Of a DNA stretch of 64,000 bases, positions 11,501 through 23,312 are shown piece after piece; within the stretch, counting starts at the first letter, position 1; the number at the start of each line of letters is the position of its first letter. The notes below the pieces were generated by a model that was not told the DNA's origin, ran no database searches, and saw nothing but the letters and a program-made list of their open reading frames with translations. The stretch spans positions 49,733,980-49,797,979 of the forward strand of contig NC_068575.1 of NCBI RefSeq assembly GCF_025698545.1, given 5' to 3'. This stretch comes from Gossypium raimondii. Lineage: Eukaryota > Streptophyta > Magnoliopsida > Malvales > Malvaceae. The position numbers and the translations under genes were made by a program.

Positions 11501-12896
11501 TCTGCAACATCCTCATGAAATATAGCACCTTGAAGTATGTTCGCATCAGCCATGACATCTCTTAAAGAAATCAAGAATGAAACAAAACAAAATCAAGCTT
11601 CTGAAAGAAAGAAACAATGAGTCAAACTATAACCAGCCATGCTTACTTATACTGCTTGGTTCCAATGAACGAAGCAAATAGTGTATCGCCTGCTTCTGCT
11701 AACAGATACCTGCAATGAGAGAGATGCAAAGGAAAATTAAGGGAACCAACAAAGCCAAATTACTTATATCGTAGGCAAGCATGCATCAAATGATTAATAG
11801 TACTTCATGGTGGAGTACCATCAAAGACCTAATCCAGACTAAATGAAAACCAGGCAACCAGCTAAGTTAATCACCTTATGAACCATATGTCATTTTTTAA
11901 ATTTAGGATGGATGCACACACCTGCCTTCGAACTCATTAATGATGCTCTCTTATTCTTCTTACCTTTCTATTTAACCCCTTTTTGTCCACATTTGGGCCA
12001 AAGCTACACAAGCATGTTGAATCGTTGACAAGTAATGAGAAAATTCCAGTTAAATTTATTATTTATAGGAAAAAAATGTTTTCATACCCGCATTGCATAC
12101 AATTTTAAATTAAAATTACGACTTTATGTAAAGAATCACTATGGTATTCGTACAAAAACTAAATCATCTTCAGCAACATCATTATAGCTTGCTATTGCAG
12201 CACAAGATCATTCATCTGTGCTCGAGTTAATATGAAAGATTATTTACAACTATGTAATAGACGAGGAGTGTAGATTATAGAGTTAAAAATAAATACCTGT
12301 GTGGAACATGATCCGAAGAAGGTTGTACGCGTTCTATAGAAACAATTTGTCCTCCAAAATCAGCCTTAAATTTGTTCACAGCTCGAATCATCTCAGTAGC
12401 AGGTTTCTACAAAGAAAGGGGTGGAAAAGAACATTTTTCCCATAAATAATAGAAAATTTATTATAAGACATGCAGTTTCTTTTTGTAATTAAACATGGAT
12501 AAAACTTAGCTCCCTTTGAACTTAAAAATTTTTAAATTAACTGTCAAATCATAACATCTTTTAATATATGTGTATAAAATTGGCGTGATGGGGAAATATT
12601 GGAGAAAGCCGCAATTATTGCTGTACCTTGTAAACGCACTCGGAGAGGACCATGCAACAAAGAATGTCCTGCAAATCCGAGAGAGAATCAGCTTTGACGG
12701 CTCGGCAAAGCTCTTGGAGTTGGCGCTTTCGCCTTTCGTACTCTTGATGGAGTTTCTGGCGCTGTTCCATGTCGCCGTTGTTCCACGGCGGCCAATGCCA
12801 CCTCATCCGCCACTGAAGCGGCCCCCACGAGACCTTGAGGATCTTGGCTCTTTGGTCCTTGATCCATGTCTCCACTCTGCTTTGTATTGATTCCAT
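5504..12896 (-). CDS. Class-3 lipase / P-loop GTPase-like fusion protein (14 exons, 1019 aa)
   Basis: Exons: 12896-12627, 12406-12297, 11709-11647, 11560-11368, 11177-11073, 10980-10850, 10747-10174, 9599-9534, 9348-9272, 8580-8299, 7956-7653, 7566-7417, 7029-6490 and 5698-5504. Every intron is GT-AG and the joined frame is open. The N-terminal half is an alpha/beta hydrolase of lipase class 3. The nucleophile elbow is GHSLGG (S243), and EDLVPRL (D310) and FHH (H322/H323) are candidates for the rest of the triad. A linker at about 340-480 is probably disordered. The C-terminal half has a Walker A motif GLEGAGKT (723-730), DSPG at 768-771 in the place of a DxxG switch, and TNKFS (846-850) in the place of NKxD. 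It ends in a glycine/alanine-rich hydrophobic tail that could bind membrane. As I recall, the Arabidopsis relative At3g07400 is annotated only as a lipase. Substrate and location cannot be read from the sequence. Confidence 0.9.
8733..8946. repeat. Intronic repeat fragment with two near-identical 23-24-bp direct copies
   Basis: Within the 691-base intron 8581-9271, near-identical stretches at 8733-8756 and 8924-8946 (both containing CACTTAAC) flank about 170 bases. This looks like a remnant of a small dispersed repeat, possibly of retrotransposon origin. No target duplication was found. Confidence 0.3.
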
Positions 12897-13251
12897 TATT
12901 ATTCGATCAAAACAATGTTTTCTCTTTCTTGTTCTTTTTTTTATTTGGGTTTGTCTGCCTTCGAATAGTACAGTTGAGATTTTAGAATGCGAGAGATAGG
13001 GCAACTCCGAGTTTTATTGGGCGAAGCTGAAAGCCGAAGCCAAGCTAAAACAGCATAAACCTCTACTTAAATGATCAATTACGTGTACGCTAAGTTCACT
13101 TTCTCTGTCCGAATGGTAACTATTTTTGAACAAGTGTAAAAAGTATTTTCTTTTTGTATAAAATTATTCTTAAATAAGTAATTTTTTTAAAATATAAAAA
13201 TTTTAATTTCTTTCTAAATTTAAAAAACACGTAGCTTAATTGTTGCTCCCT

Positions 13252-14406
13252 TTAGTTGTGTTTAACAATTCGGAAAACACTTTTAACTCAAGTCAAAAGC
13301 AGTTTTACTTAAAAGCACTTTTATCCCTCCATTTTCTTCTCTCAAAAACACAATGTATTTTCTTTTCTTTTCAAATCATTAATTAAAAATAATAATAATA
13401 ACATTCCTTAAAATTATACAAATGTGTTAATATCTAATTACAAATATTTATTTATTATATTTTAATATTTAAAATATAGTTTATATATTTAAATTAAATT
13501 TTATAAATAATTAATATTTTTTGCTTAAAAAATATTTAAAATTTATGTTTCATATATTTTCTATATTCTTACTAAAATATCATAATATTAACTAATTTTA
13601 ACATTATTTAAATGTTTATTTGTTACTTTATAACACAATTAGACCTGTTCATGGGTCGGGTCACCCAGCCCGGCCCGACCCGAAGGCTTGTCCGAAATGT
13701 GGGAGGGTTTGGGTAAAAATACCTAAAAATGGGCTTGGATAAAAAATAATGCCCGTTTAAAAAACGGGCCAAGCATCGGGTAAGGTATTTTTTGCTCGAG
13801 TCCAACCCAAATTCACTAAAGGACAAAAAAAATCTTTTATTTTTGTTTTTTAATATTATTTTTAATTGTTTTCTCCCTATTTTGCTACCCTTTTACTATT
13901 ATGTTGCTACTATTTTATTGTTATTGTTTGGATATTGTATAAAACTTATTTTATTGTTAATTTTATTATTATTTTAAAGACATTTGTTAATTTTGTTATT
14001 ATTTTAGAGACATTTGCTTGTTAAGTTGCATCTATCTGAGTATTATTTAAGTATACATATTTTTTAAAATTTATTTTCAATTTGTTGGGAAATATTTATT
14101 TTGATGTTTTTAGTATTTTTGATTCATTATATATATTTTAAAATTATATAAAAATTAATATGAGCGGGTCGGGTCGGGCTTGATTAAAATTTTAAGCCCA
14201 TTTTTGGGCAAGACTCGGGCATAGCAAACGGGCCTAAATTTTTAGTTGAGCCTGGTCTGGCCTATGCACACCTCTAAACACAATCTCTAAAATGGACATT
14301 TTATTTCTCAAAAACACTTTTTAACAGCAATATTAAATACTTAAATATTAAATCAAACTTTTCCAAAGCACTTATCAAAAAAAAAAAATGCTAAACTAAC
14401 TCTAAG
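13252..14406 (-). repeat. AT-rich MITE (family copy B), interrupted by a hAT MITE
   Basis: Both ends carry the TTAG...AAAAGC-type termini of the family seen at 1987 and 59020, here in reverse orientation. It is split at 13632-13639 by the hAT MITE 13640-14276. With that insert and one 8-bp duplication removed, the flanks line up with copy C at 59430-59470. It lies upstream of the lipase-GTPase gene. Confidence 0.6.
13640..14276. mobile_element. Non-autonomous hAT-type MITE with 8-bp target duplication
   Basis: The element runs from TAGACCTGTTCATGGGTCGG to an inverted end reading TAGAGGTGTGCATAGGCCAG. It is bounded by perfect 8-bp duplications AACACAAT (13632-13639 and 14277-14284). An 8-bp duplication with TAG-type imperfect inverted ends is the signature of the hAT superfamily. 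GC-rich subterminal stretches (GGGTCGGG-like) flank an AT-rich core with no coding capacity. The window's first bases appear to be the end of a sister copy. Confidence 0.8.
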
Positions 14407-17018
14407 TTTTATTCATCAACGAGGGATTCTATGTTCCTTTAAAAGGTATTAATGGTTACTCAAGTTTTAGACTAAGCAATGTGATAATAAATTTTAAAAT
14501 TACACCCACCAAATAAAATACAAATTTGGTTAGTTTTAACCTTTTAGTGATTTTTACTCTTAACAAAATTAATCTATTTATCTTTAATAATATTAATCTA
14601 TTTATTTTAAATTAATATATTTATCTCAATATGATTAAATCGAAAATAAATTTAAAATATTTTATATGTAATTTTAAATAGTATTTAAAGTAATTTAATA
14701 TTAAATTTTTATGATTTTAAGGTGAAAAGTATTGCATAAAAATAATGAAAATAAATAAAAAAATAAGAAAAAGATAATTTAGTCACAAAATATAATATTA
14801 AATTTCTAACTATTTGATTAGTTTTTAGCATACTGAAATTTTGAACAAAATGATGACTTACCATCATATCAAACTCCCTCTTAATTTCAGAATTGTATGT
14901 TTTAGCCAATTTCACAATAAAGCAGTGATTAAAGTCGGCACCTCAAAGATTTTTCTTTGTTTTCACCTCTCCCTTTGGATGCCATTCGTTTAAATGCATC
15001 ATCATTCTGCTCAAACTTTTACTTCACCCATTTCTCATGTCTAAAAAACCACCAAAATTCAAACTCAATTTTAGATGCGAATAAATTTTGTTAACTAATG
15101 TTAATTTTTAAGGTTAAAATATCAGTCAACTTACAATGAGTTTTTGAATGGAATCTAGACATTTTTAGGTTGAGATATCATCATATTGATTGAAGAGTCA
15201 TCTCTTAATTTCGAACGGACTTTGAATTGCCTAATTTCAAGTTTAATAGCTCAAGTTACGATCGTTTTAGTGAAGATTGTGCGAACAAAATTTTTAGAAG
15301 GGATTACGACAGAAAATTACAAATTTTAGGTTTTAATGAGTATAAATCATATTGGGTTCAATTTCAAGGCTTAATCTTGATCACATATTAGGTTTTATAT
15401 TTTTTACTTATTTATTCCGAATATTTGTATTTCTTAATCTATAAGAAAGTTTAGTTAATATTCTCACAAATCTTGAAAAAAACAACTAAAATAAAATATA
15501 TATATATATATATATATTGCAAATAAAGAAACTCATAGAGTTGTATTGAATTAAATAAATGAACGGTCTGCTAAGATACATTTGTATAAATTAGCTAATT
15601 ACATCAAAATAAAACTCCTTCTAGTGGAACTAAACTTTATTGTTGACTAAGAAACATAAATGTCCTAAACAATTGAAAATACCAAAAATATATTATTTAA
15701 AAACTTGAGTTTTATTTTTTAGTTAATCCAATTATATTCAATGATATTATAAATTATAAATTTATTAATTAATAATATATTATGTAATTATTTAAGTAGA
15801 TTTTTAAAAGATATGGCCAAATTAATTAATTTCACATTAATATATTACCATATTCATTAATTACTTTCATTGTTACCACATAATAATACTAATAAATTAT
15901 TATAATATAAATTTAGTAATATAATTAACAATAAAATATATTCTCATAAATTTAAATATTTTTTTCAACTCCTACTTTCATATATATTATAAAACTATAG
16001 GTAGATAAAGTATTGAACTCGTAATCTTAACTAGTAAAAATATAAACGCCTATCACTTGACTCTTCAAAAAACTCAAAAATAAATTTTATGGGTCAACAG
16101 TTTCTAGTTTGTTTATATACTTTTTAAGTCAAATAAAAATAATTAATTTTACAAAAAATTTACTAAAATATTCATAGAGTGGTCTGTGGAAATTTAAAAA
16201 ATAAATAAATTAAAATCCTTATAATGGCTCCTTTTACTTGGACGGAAGAAGAGCCCATATTTAGACATGGGCTCAAATGACACAGACAATCTTAGAAAGG
16301 ATGGCGGCCAGGGAGGGGCTCTAAGGGTCCAATATGTATGGGCTTGAACTTAGTAATGAGAGAAAATAAATCCATGCTTTATACAGGCACCGAAGCCCAG
16401 GATTCTTTTTTTGTTTCTACTCTAAGGGAAGAAAAATATAATATTTTGCAAAAAGGGCCAAACTGTTTTCTTAATCCCTATTACATGCTTAAACAGTGGA
16501 TTTGGTATCTTATTTTAATTTCTTCAATTTCAATCATTTACTTTTTAATTTGGTTAATTTTAATCTTTATATTTTTAAAATTTAGATTTTCAATCTTGAT
16601 CCAAACGATAATAGTTAAATTCTAATATTAGTTTTGTGTTATGCGAAAGTTGTGGATTTAGTCCATCTTGTCAAATTTAATCTTTTTCAGGCCTTATATT
16701 GTTCGAATTTTGGACTCAAACGAAAATCATTAAATATATTAATTTTTTAGTATTATGTGAAAATAGCTAGTTTATATGATGATATTACATACTGCGATGA
16801 TATGTTTACTACATAAAATTTTAGAAATAGTAGAACTTAAAAATTTAACTGCTACTATTTAGTTAGAATTAAAATTTTAAAATTCGAAATAAATTAAAAA
16901 TATTAAATTAAAGTATAATGATTGAATCCACAACTTAGAATACTATAAAGATTAATAATAAAAAATAAAAAATCATTGGCCCTACTCTTAATACGAGCTT
17001 TGTCAATCAAATGGAGAG
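14407..17018. other. AT-rich intergenic DNA
   Basis: No gene, RNA or element border that I can support. It contains an (AT)11 microsatellite at 15496-15517 and old-looking repeat debris around 15100-15400 and 16500-16950. A short, less AT-rich patch at about 16220-16400 has GGGCT/AGCCCA words but no recognisable reading frame. Confidence 0.5.
15496..15517. repeat. (AT)11 microsatellite
   Basis: Eleven uninterrupted AT units within AT-rich intergenic DNA. Confidence 0.85.
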
Positions 17019-19320
17019 TGTCGAATCTTTTTTGGAAATCGACTTTTTATTTAAAATGAAAATGGAGTCGCCCCCAATATTTTTTAATTAGGTATGATTG
17101 AATCACCTCAAAACTTGGTCATTTTAATAAAATGTTAGATTTACTAAAACGATAATTTTCGGTCTACAAAATTCAATAAATGGGTTCGGGAGTCGGTTAC
17201 GTATCAGTAAGGATTAGCACCCCCTCATAACGCCCAAAATTGGTACCTAGTTAATTACTTAATGTCTTAACATCAAAAATTGAAAATTCGAAGAGAATTT
17301 AAAATGCAATTCCTTTCGCGCGATGTTATTTGATGGTATTGAAAAAATCCCTACCTAAATTGAATTTTTAATGAGGAAGTTTTCACATTTCGGATAGATC
17401 AAGACGGTAAATCATGTCTCGTAAATTGGGGTACAAAATCTCGAATTCTCGAAAATAAGAATGCTTACCGTTTGATTATTACGTAAGTCCTACGTGTATT
17501 CAATTTAAAAAAAGGATGTTTGATTATTTAGGTTAAAAAAGAAAGTCGAACCTCGTAAGTTAGGGCACAACTTCTCGAATCCCTAAATAAAGAACATTGC
17601 CTCGATTTTAATGATTTCTTATGTGTCAGGTAAAAGCGAATATAACATTTAATGTGATGTGCGATTAATTTGTTTGAGTTTAGTACCAAATGAACGAGTG
17701 TATGTAAGCATAATATACAATAAAATAATGGCAAAAAATAAAATAGCTACATAGGTACAAATGAAATAACGTTATAATGAAATAATAATAAAAGAATAAA
17801 ATGATTGTAGTAAAGGTAATGAGGGTAAAAAGTAAATGATTATAACATGATCATGATAATAATAGTATTAATAACCATATCTAATGACAAAATAAAACTA
17901 AAATAAAAAATAACTACTCAAGCATGTAAATAAAATTCCATAATTTAGAGAGGAAAAATATAAATAATCATAAAATAAAAGTGTTGGAAATAATAAAATA
18001 ATAAAATAACAAAAAAAAATAGGCAAAGGACTAAATTGAAAGCTAAAAGAAATTCTAAGCATAAATTTAAAAAACAAAAAAGCAAACAAATGATTAAATC
18101 AAAAACAAAATAAAAAGTACAGGGACTCAGGGTGTTATTTCCCCCAATCCAGCATACGTGTCATTCCCTTGGTAGGTCAACAGTGGGTCAAGGGACTGAT
18201 TTGAAAAGAAACTAAAATTATGGGGTAAAAATTAAAACAAATAAAAAGGAATAAGACAAAATTAAAAAGGATAAAAAATGGAAGGACCAAAATGGTAATT
18301 AGCCCTTCCATGCAAAAACGCGCGGATCCTATGGGGTATTTGGGTCGAATTTTTGGGTTGGGCCAAAACGACGTCGTTTTGGGGGTCTGAAGCCAAGCCC
18401 AAAACGATGTCATTTTAGGGGGCTATATAAATTAAAAAATGCCCAAAAAATCATTTGGTTTCATTCCTTTAAAAAAAAAAGATTCCCTTTTTCTTCTTTT
18501 TTCTCTAAAATCTCCTCTCACCTTCCGGCTACAATGTCACCGTGCACCGCTGCGGCCACTGGTTATTGGCACCGGCGACTACCACCTACGATGGTCGAAA
18601 AATTAAAAAAGACCCATTTTTTAAATCCTTTCGAAACCCTAGAGTTAGATCTAGGGATAAAACACCCAAAAAAGGCTGGGATCAACGAAAAATAGAAAAA
18701 GGAAAAAGAAATCATTCGCTTTCCTCCCTCTCCGGCGAGGCCCTCAACGGAAACCCAAAGGGTTTCGAGGCTTCTCAAATCGAAGGTGGTTCTCGACAAC
18801 GGCTCTTAACAGGTAAAAGTTTAAACTTTGTTTTTATTCTTATTTTTTTGAAATAAAAAAGCAAATAAAATAAATTACCTTTTTTTTTTAACTTCGTTTT
18901 TTTGTATTTTATTTCTTCTTCTTTTTTTCTTTATGTTACAAGATGATTTTGGCTTTTATAGCCAGATATATTACAAGGTATATTCTTTTTGTTTTTTTGT
19001 TTTCTTTTCTCTGCTTTTGCTTTTTGCTTCTGTTTCTCTGTTGTTTTGTAGATAGTGGTGGCAAGGGGGTGTTAGACGGTAAGCCTGCTGACAAGGTGAG
19101 GTTGCGGTGCCAAAAGGAGCTAGGGTTTTTGAAAATTTTTTAAGTTTTGGGCTTTTGGGCTACTGGGTTATTGGGTTTAGTAGGTTTGAGTTAGGGTAGT
19201 TTAGGTTTGGGATTGTAATTTGGGCCAATCTGGTTTTTTTTTTTTTGTAAATAGACTGTGATTTTAATATTATTTTTTGGTTTTTGTTTTGTCTGGGCCG
19301 GATGAATTTGGGCCACTACA
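17019..19320 (-). repeat. 3' LTR of the Tat/Ogre-like retrotransposon
   Basis: Starts TGTCGAA and ends CCACTACA on the plus strand (TG...CA). It aligns along its whole length with 42804-45036, with scattered substitutions and small indels. It contains a perfect 16-bp palindrome AAAACGACGTCGTTTT at 18365-18380 and a TATATAA at 18424-18430 on the plus strand, opposite to pol. Confidence 0.88.
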
Positions 19321-19333
19321 GCTGCCCCTCTTT
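19321..19333 (-). other. Polypurine tract of the retrotransposon
   Basis: The minus strand reads AAAGAGGGGCAGC directly before the 3' LTR start TGTAGTGG, the expected place for plus-strand DNA priming. Confidence 0.75.
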
Positions 19334-19419
19334 ACTTGTTGTCGTGTAACGGGAAAGGAGCAAAAACCTTAAAAGAGGACCAATTTTGTCCGGTCCCGCT
19401 GAATCTCGACTTCAGTGGT

Positions 19420-20260
19420 GCTTCTCCCACTCCTTCAGTCTATTGGTTATTCTACTTCACCGTATCTACTTCGCTACAACTTTAGGAAGGCAAGATTTAG
19501 TGTTACAGTTTCAACTTGCTCCATTTCAACATCAAGGAGATAAGATTTGTTGTTATAGTTTCAATCCATTGTACTGCAATTTCAGGGATATAATATTTTT
19601 AGTTTCATTTTGCTTCACTGCATCCTTAGGGAGATAATATTTGTTATTGTAGTTTCAATCCATTCTACTGCAATTTTAGGGATGTAATATTTGTAGCTTC
19701 ATTTTGCTCCACTGCATCCTTAAAGAGATAAGATTCGCCATGGTAACTTCAATCTAACCCACTGTAACTTTATGGGTATTGGATTTGTATCTTTATCTTG
19801 TTCCACTGCAACTTCAGGAAGATAAGATTCACCATTATAATTTCATTCTGACCCACTGCAACTTCAGGGGTATAGGAATTGTATATTTAATCCGATCCAC
19901 TGCAACTTTAAGGATATAGGATTTGTAGCTTCATATTGCTCCACTGCAACTTTCGAGAGATAGGATTCACCATTGTAATTTCATTCCAACCCATTGCAAC
20001 TTCAAGGGTATAGGAATTGTATCTTTAATCTGATCTACTGCAACTTCAGGGATATAGGATTTGTAGCTTCATCTTATTCCACTGCAACTTCAAGGAAATA
20101 AGATTTGTCATTGTAATTTCATTCCGACCCACTGCAACTTCAGGGGTATAAGAATTGTATCTTCAATTCGATCCACTGCAACTTCAAGGATATAGAATTT
20201 GTAGTTTCATCTTGCTCCACTGCAACTTCAGTAAGATAAGATTCGTTATAGTAACTTCAA
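19420..20260. repeat. Tandem repeat array in the retrotransposon 3' region, left part
   Basis: Repeats of about 46 bp alternate in two versions around the shared core CACTGCAACTTCAGG. One version continues with a GGTATAGGATTTGTA-type half and the other with an AGATAAGATTCG-type half, giving a higher-order unit of about 93 bp. The array is cut at 20260 by the Mutator-like element and resumes at 32763. Such 3' arrays are known in Tat/Ogre elements. Confidence 0.85.
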
Positions 20261-20755
20261 GGCATAATTGCAAAAAAAACCCTCAACCTTTGGGGCTTTT
20301 GAATATATGCCCCTAACCTTATTTTTTTTCTAAAATCAGCCCTTCACGTAACAGAATTTTCAGACATCAACCCAGTTGAAACGGTAACCGTTAGTTGACC
20401 GTTAATCAACAACCGGTCAAAAAATTGGTCTACATGACGTTCTAGGTGACTGATGACGTGGCTGACATTAAAATAAATAAGCTGACATGGAAAAAATTAA
20501 ACAAATTTAATAATCATAAAATAAAAAACCTTAAATCCTCAAACCCCCAAATTCGATACTCTTTTCCCAACTTCTAAAATTCCTAAATAGTGAAATTCCC
20601 TAAATCCCTAACCTTTGAAATCTTCATGAATCCTTAAAATCTTCAAATTCCTAAATTTTGAAATCCCTAAATCGATAGCATTTCAAAATATTCTTAAAAT
20701 CCCTAAAACTTTTACGAATCAAATCATTGAATCCCTAAAACTATTAAAAACGAAA
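20261..20755 (+). repeat. Left terminal inverted repeat of the MULE
   Basis: Matches the reverse complement of about 32270-32762 throughout, including the outer GGCATAATT and an inner series of AATCCCTAAA words. The 520-base interval 20801-21320 after it looks like a 5'-leader intron of the transposase gene (donor GTAGGT, acceptor TTGTAG just before the ATG). Confidence 0.85.
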
Positions 20756-20860
20756 AAGCTTCAACAATCGTGAGCAGCTTCTGTAACCCAAAATCGAAAG
20801 GTAGGTGCTTTCTTATTTGGTTTGTTGGGAAAATAAATTCCATTTTTGGTTTGATTTGTT

Positions 20861-21072
20861 GGTTATTTGTGATTTATTATTGCAATTTCAGTGCCACACT
20901 GTAGGGTTTGTTTTGTCGATTTTTGATGCGATAGTAATCCCGATGTTGTTGATAAAACTATTTTCAAAATTGTATATGGTTAATTATGATTTATTATTGC
21001 AATTTTAGTGCCACAATGTAGGGTTTGTTTTGTTGATTTGTGATGCGACAGTGGTCCCGGTGATGTTGATTT
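20861..21072 (+). repeat. Two-copy direct repeat in the transposase leader
   Basis: Two copies of roughly 95 bp (about 20861-20953 and 20979-21072) share GATTTATTATTGCAATTT and GTAGGGTTTGTTTTGT. They lie within the predicted leader intron of the MULE transposase gene. Confidence 0.6.
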
Positions 21073-22124
21073 CTGTTACCCAAGCAAAAAGATGTTAAAA
21101 TTGTAGACATGTGTTACTTTTTTGTATGGTATTCAAAGAAGTGGTCCCGATGTAGGTAGTGAGTTTTGTTCTTTTTAATGTTTTTTGCTTAGAAAATTGT
21201 TTGTTTATTCAAAGCAATTTGTTTTTGCTCAGAAAAGATGTTAAAGTTGTAAACTCCTGTTACTGTTTTGTTTGTTTTTTTAATGTTTTTTGCTCACAAT
21301 GTGTTACTGTTTTTTTGTAGATGTCATCAGATGATGAATATTATATTATTTTGCATGTGGGTGGGCACTTTGTAAAGGACCCATATGTTAGATATGTAGG
21401 TGGAGAAGTGATTAGGCTTAAAGAGAACCCAAACACAATATCTTATTTTGAATTATGTAAAATAGTAAAAATTAGGTTAGGGTTTAACAATGTCATGTTA
21501 ATATATTTTCATGAGCCTGGTACAGTAGGGTTACAAAATAATCTAAGGGTAATTTATGATGACACTTCCACCATAGCTATGTTAGACTTTTGGGTCAAGT
21601 TTAAGGAGATTGAGTTATATGTTGAACATGAGGTTGATAACCCTATAATCGTGGATAAAATTTTTCTGTTGACTACTAAGGAGGGTGATGCTGAAGGGGT
21701 GGAAGTTGATGGGAAGGGTGATGATGAAGGGGTAGAATCTGATAGTGAAGGTGATCTGGAAAAGGTAGAATCTGGTAGGGAGGGTGAAGTAGGAGAGGTA
21801 CAAGTTGATAGGGAGGGTGTGTCTGCTATTGGTATTGAGGTAGATGATGATATTGGTATGTAAAGTGGTGGACATATTAGTTTAGGGTCTATTGTTGGAG
21901 AGGATAATGATAGTGAAGTTGTTGCTGATGAATATGCTGGTGATTTTGCAACATCAGATGGAGTGGATAATGTTGCTGATGAATATGTTGGTGATTTTGC
22001 AACATCAGATGGACTGGATAATGTTGTTGCTGCACGTAGTGGAGGAGAGAAGGATGAGAATGAGACTAAGGTATGGGACTCAGATAAGCATGGAAGCTTG
22101 ATTGGGTTCGATGAAGGTGAAGAA

Positions 22125-22756
22125 TAGAGGTGTTCAGTCGGTTAACCGACCGATTAACCGACCTGAAATAACATTAATCGAATTAACCGACCTTTCAAAA
22201 TTTTTAACCGTTAACCAAGGCAATTTTTTCAAAAAATTAACCGAACGAAATATTTGGTTAATTGATCGATTAACCAATTAACCGAAAATTATATGTTTTT
22301 TTTATTTTTGGTTAAAAATTAACCGAATTAACTGAATTAACCGAATTACTCGAATTACCTGAATTACCCGAATTAACCGAATTAAATCACTACATAATTA
22401 AAAACATTACATAAGTCTTTGAATTTTATTTTTATTTATTAAATTATTTGTAATTTTTATGATTGGGTTGGGTTGGGTTGGGTTGGGTAATTGGGTTAGG
22501 TTTGATACTTGGGTTTGGATTGGGTTTAGGTGAATAGTGGGCCTATTTATATATTATAATTTTATTTATTAATTTTTCAGTTAAACTGAAAAAATTCGGT
22601 TAACCAATCGGTTTCGAACCAAATTAACCGTTAATCGAAAAATCAAAAAATAATTAACCGGACCCCAACCGAAAAAATTTGGTTAACCGACCAATTAACC
22701 GAATTCGGTCGGTTAACCGAATTTTTTCGGTTTTACCCGAATTTTGCATACTCTTA
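22125..22756. mobile_element. hAT-type MITE inside the MULE transposase gene
   Basis: Perfect 8-bp duplications GTGAAGAA (22117-22124 and 22757-22764) bracket a 632-bp element starting TAGAGGTGTTCAGTCGG. It has many GGTTAACCGA words near both ends. Its ends, subterminal repeats and a GGGTT run match the larger hAT element at 35469-39750, so it is an internal-deletion derivative of that family. Confidence 0.88.
22465..22487 (+). repeat. Five GGG runs spaced by TT (G-quadruplex candidate)
   Basis: Five GGG runs separated by TT, followed after a short gap by a sixth. This meets the usual G-quadruplex pattern and resembles telomere-like sequence. A related, less regular run lies at 39455-39498 in the parental hAT element. 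Confidence 0.65.
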
Positions 22757-23312
22757 GTGAAGAACATGAAGATGGTGAGAGAAGAAGGAGCAAGTTTCCC
22801 TTATACAATGATAAGTGAAAATTTAGTCTGGGAATGTTGTTTAAGGATGGCAAACAGTTTAATAGTGCAATTCGAAAGTACTCCCTATAATGTAGAAGAC
22901 AACTAAAGTTTATTAAGAATGAATCGAAAAGGGTTGTTGTGAGGTGCATTGCTTCCCCTAACTGTCCATGGAGAATTAAGGCTAGCTGCAGTCCTGTTGC
23001 GAAATGCTTACAAAAAAAGACCTTTTAGGATGAGCACCATTGTTTGGTTAGTTTTAAGAACAAAATGGTGACTGCTGCTATGGTTGCCCAACATTTTGAA
23101 GCAACTATCAAGGATCACCCTAAGATGAAGCTGAGGGAAATTCAAAGAAGATGTGCTTCTGAGATGCATGTAAATGTGACCACTGACTGTTGTTATAGAG
23201 CGAAGAAAACAGTGAAGGAGAAAATGGTTGGGAATCATAAGGATGAATTTGGCTTGCTATGAGACTATGTTCATGATTTAAGGTTAAAGATGCCAGGAAG
23301 CACAATAAAAAT

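Noticed and set aside
21615..21875. Minus-strand open frame opposite the transposase start
   Set aside because: It is the complement of the acidic repeat region of the transposase and has no features of its own.
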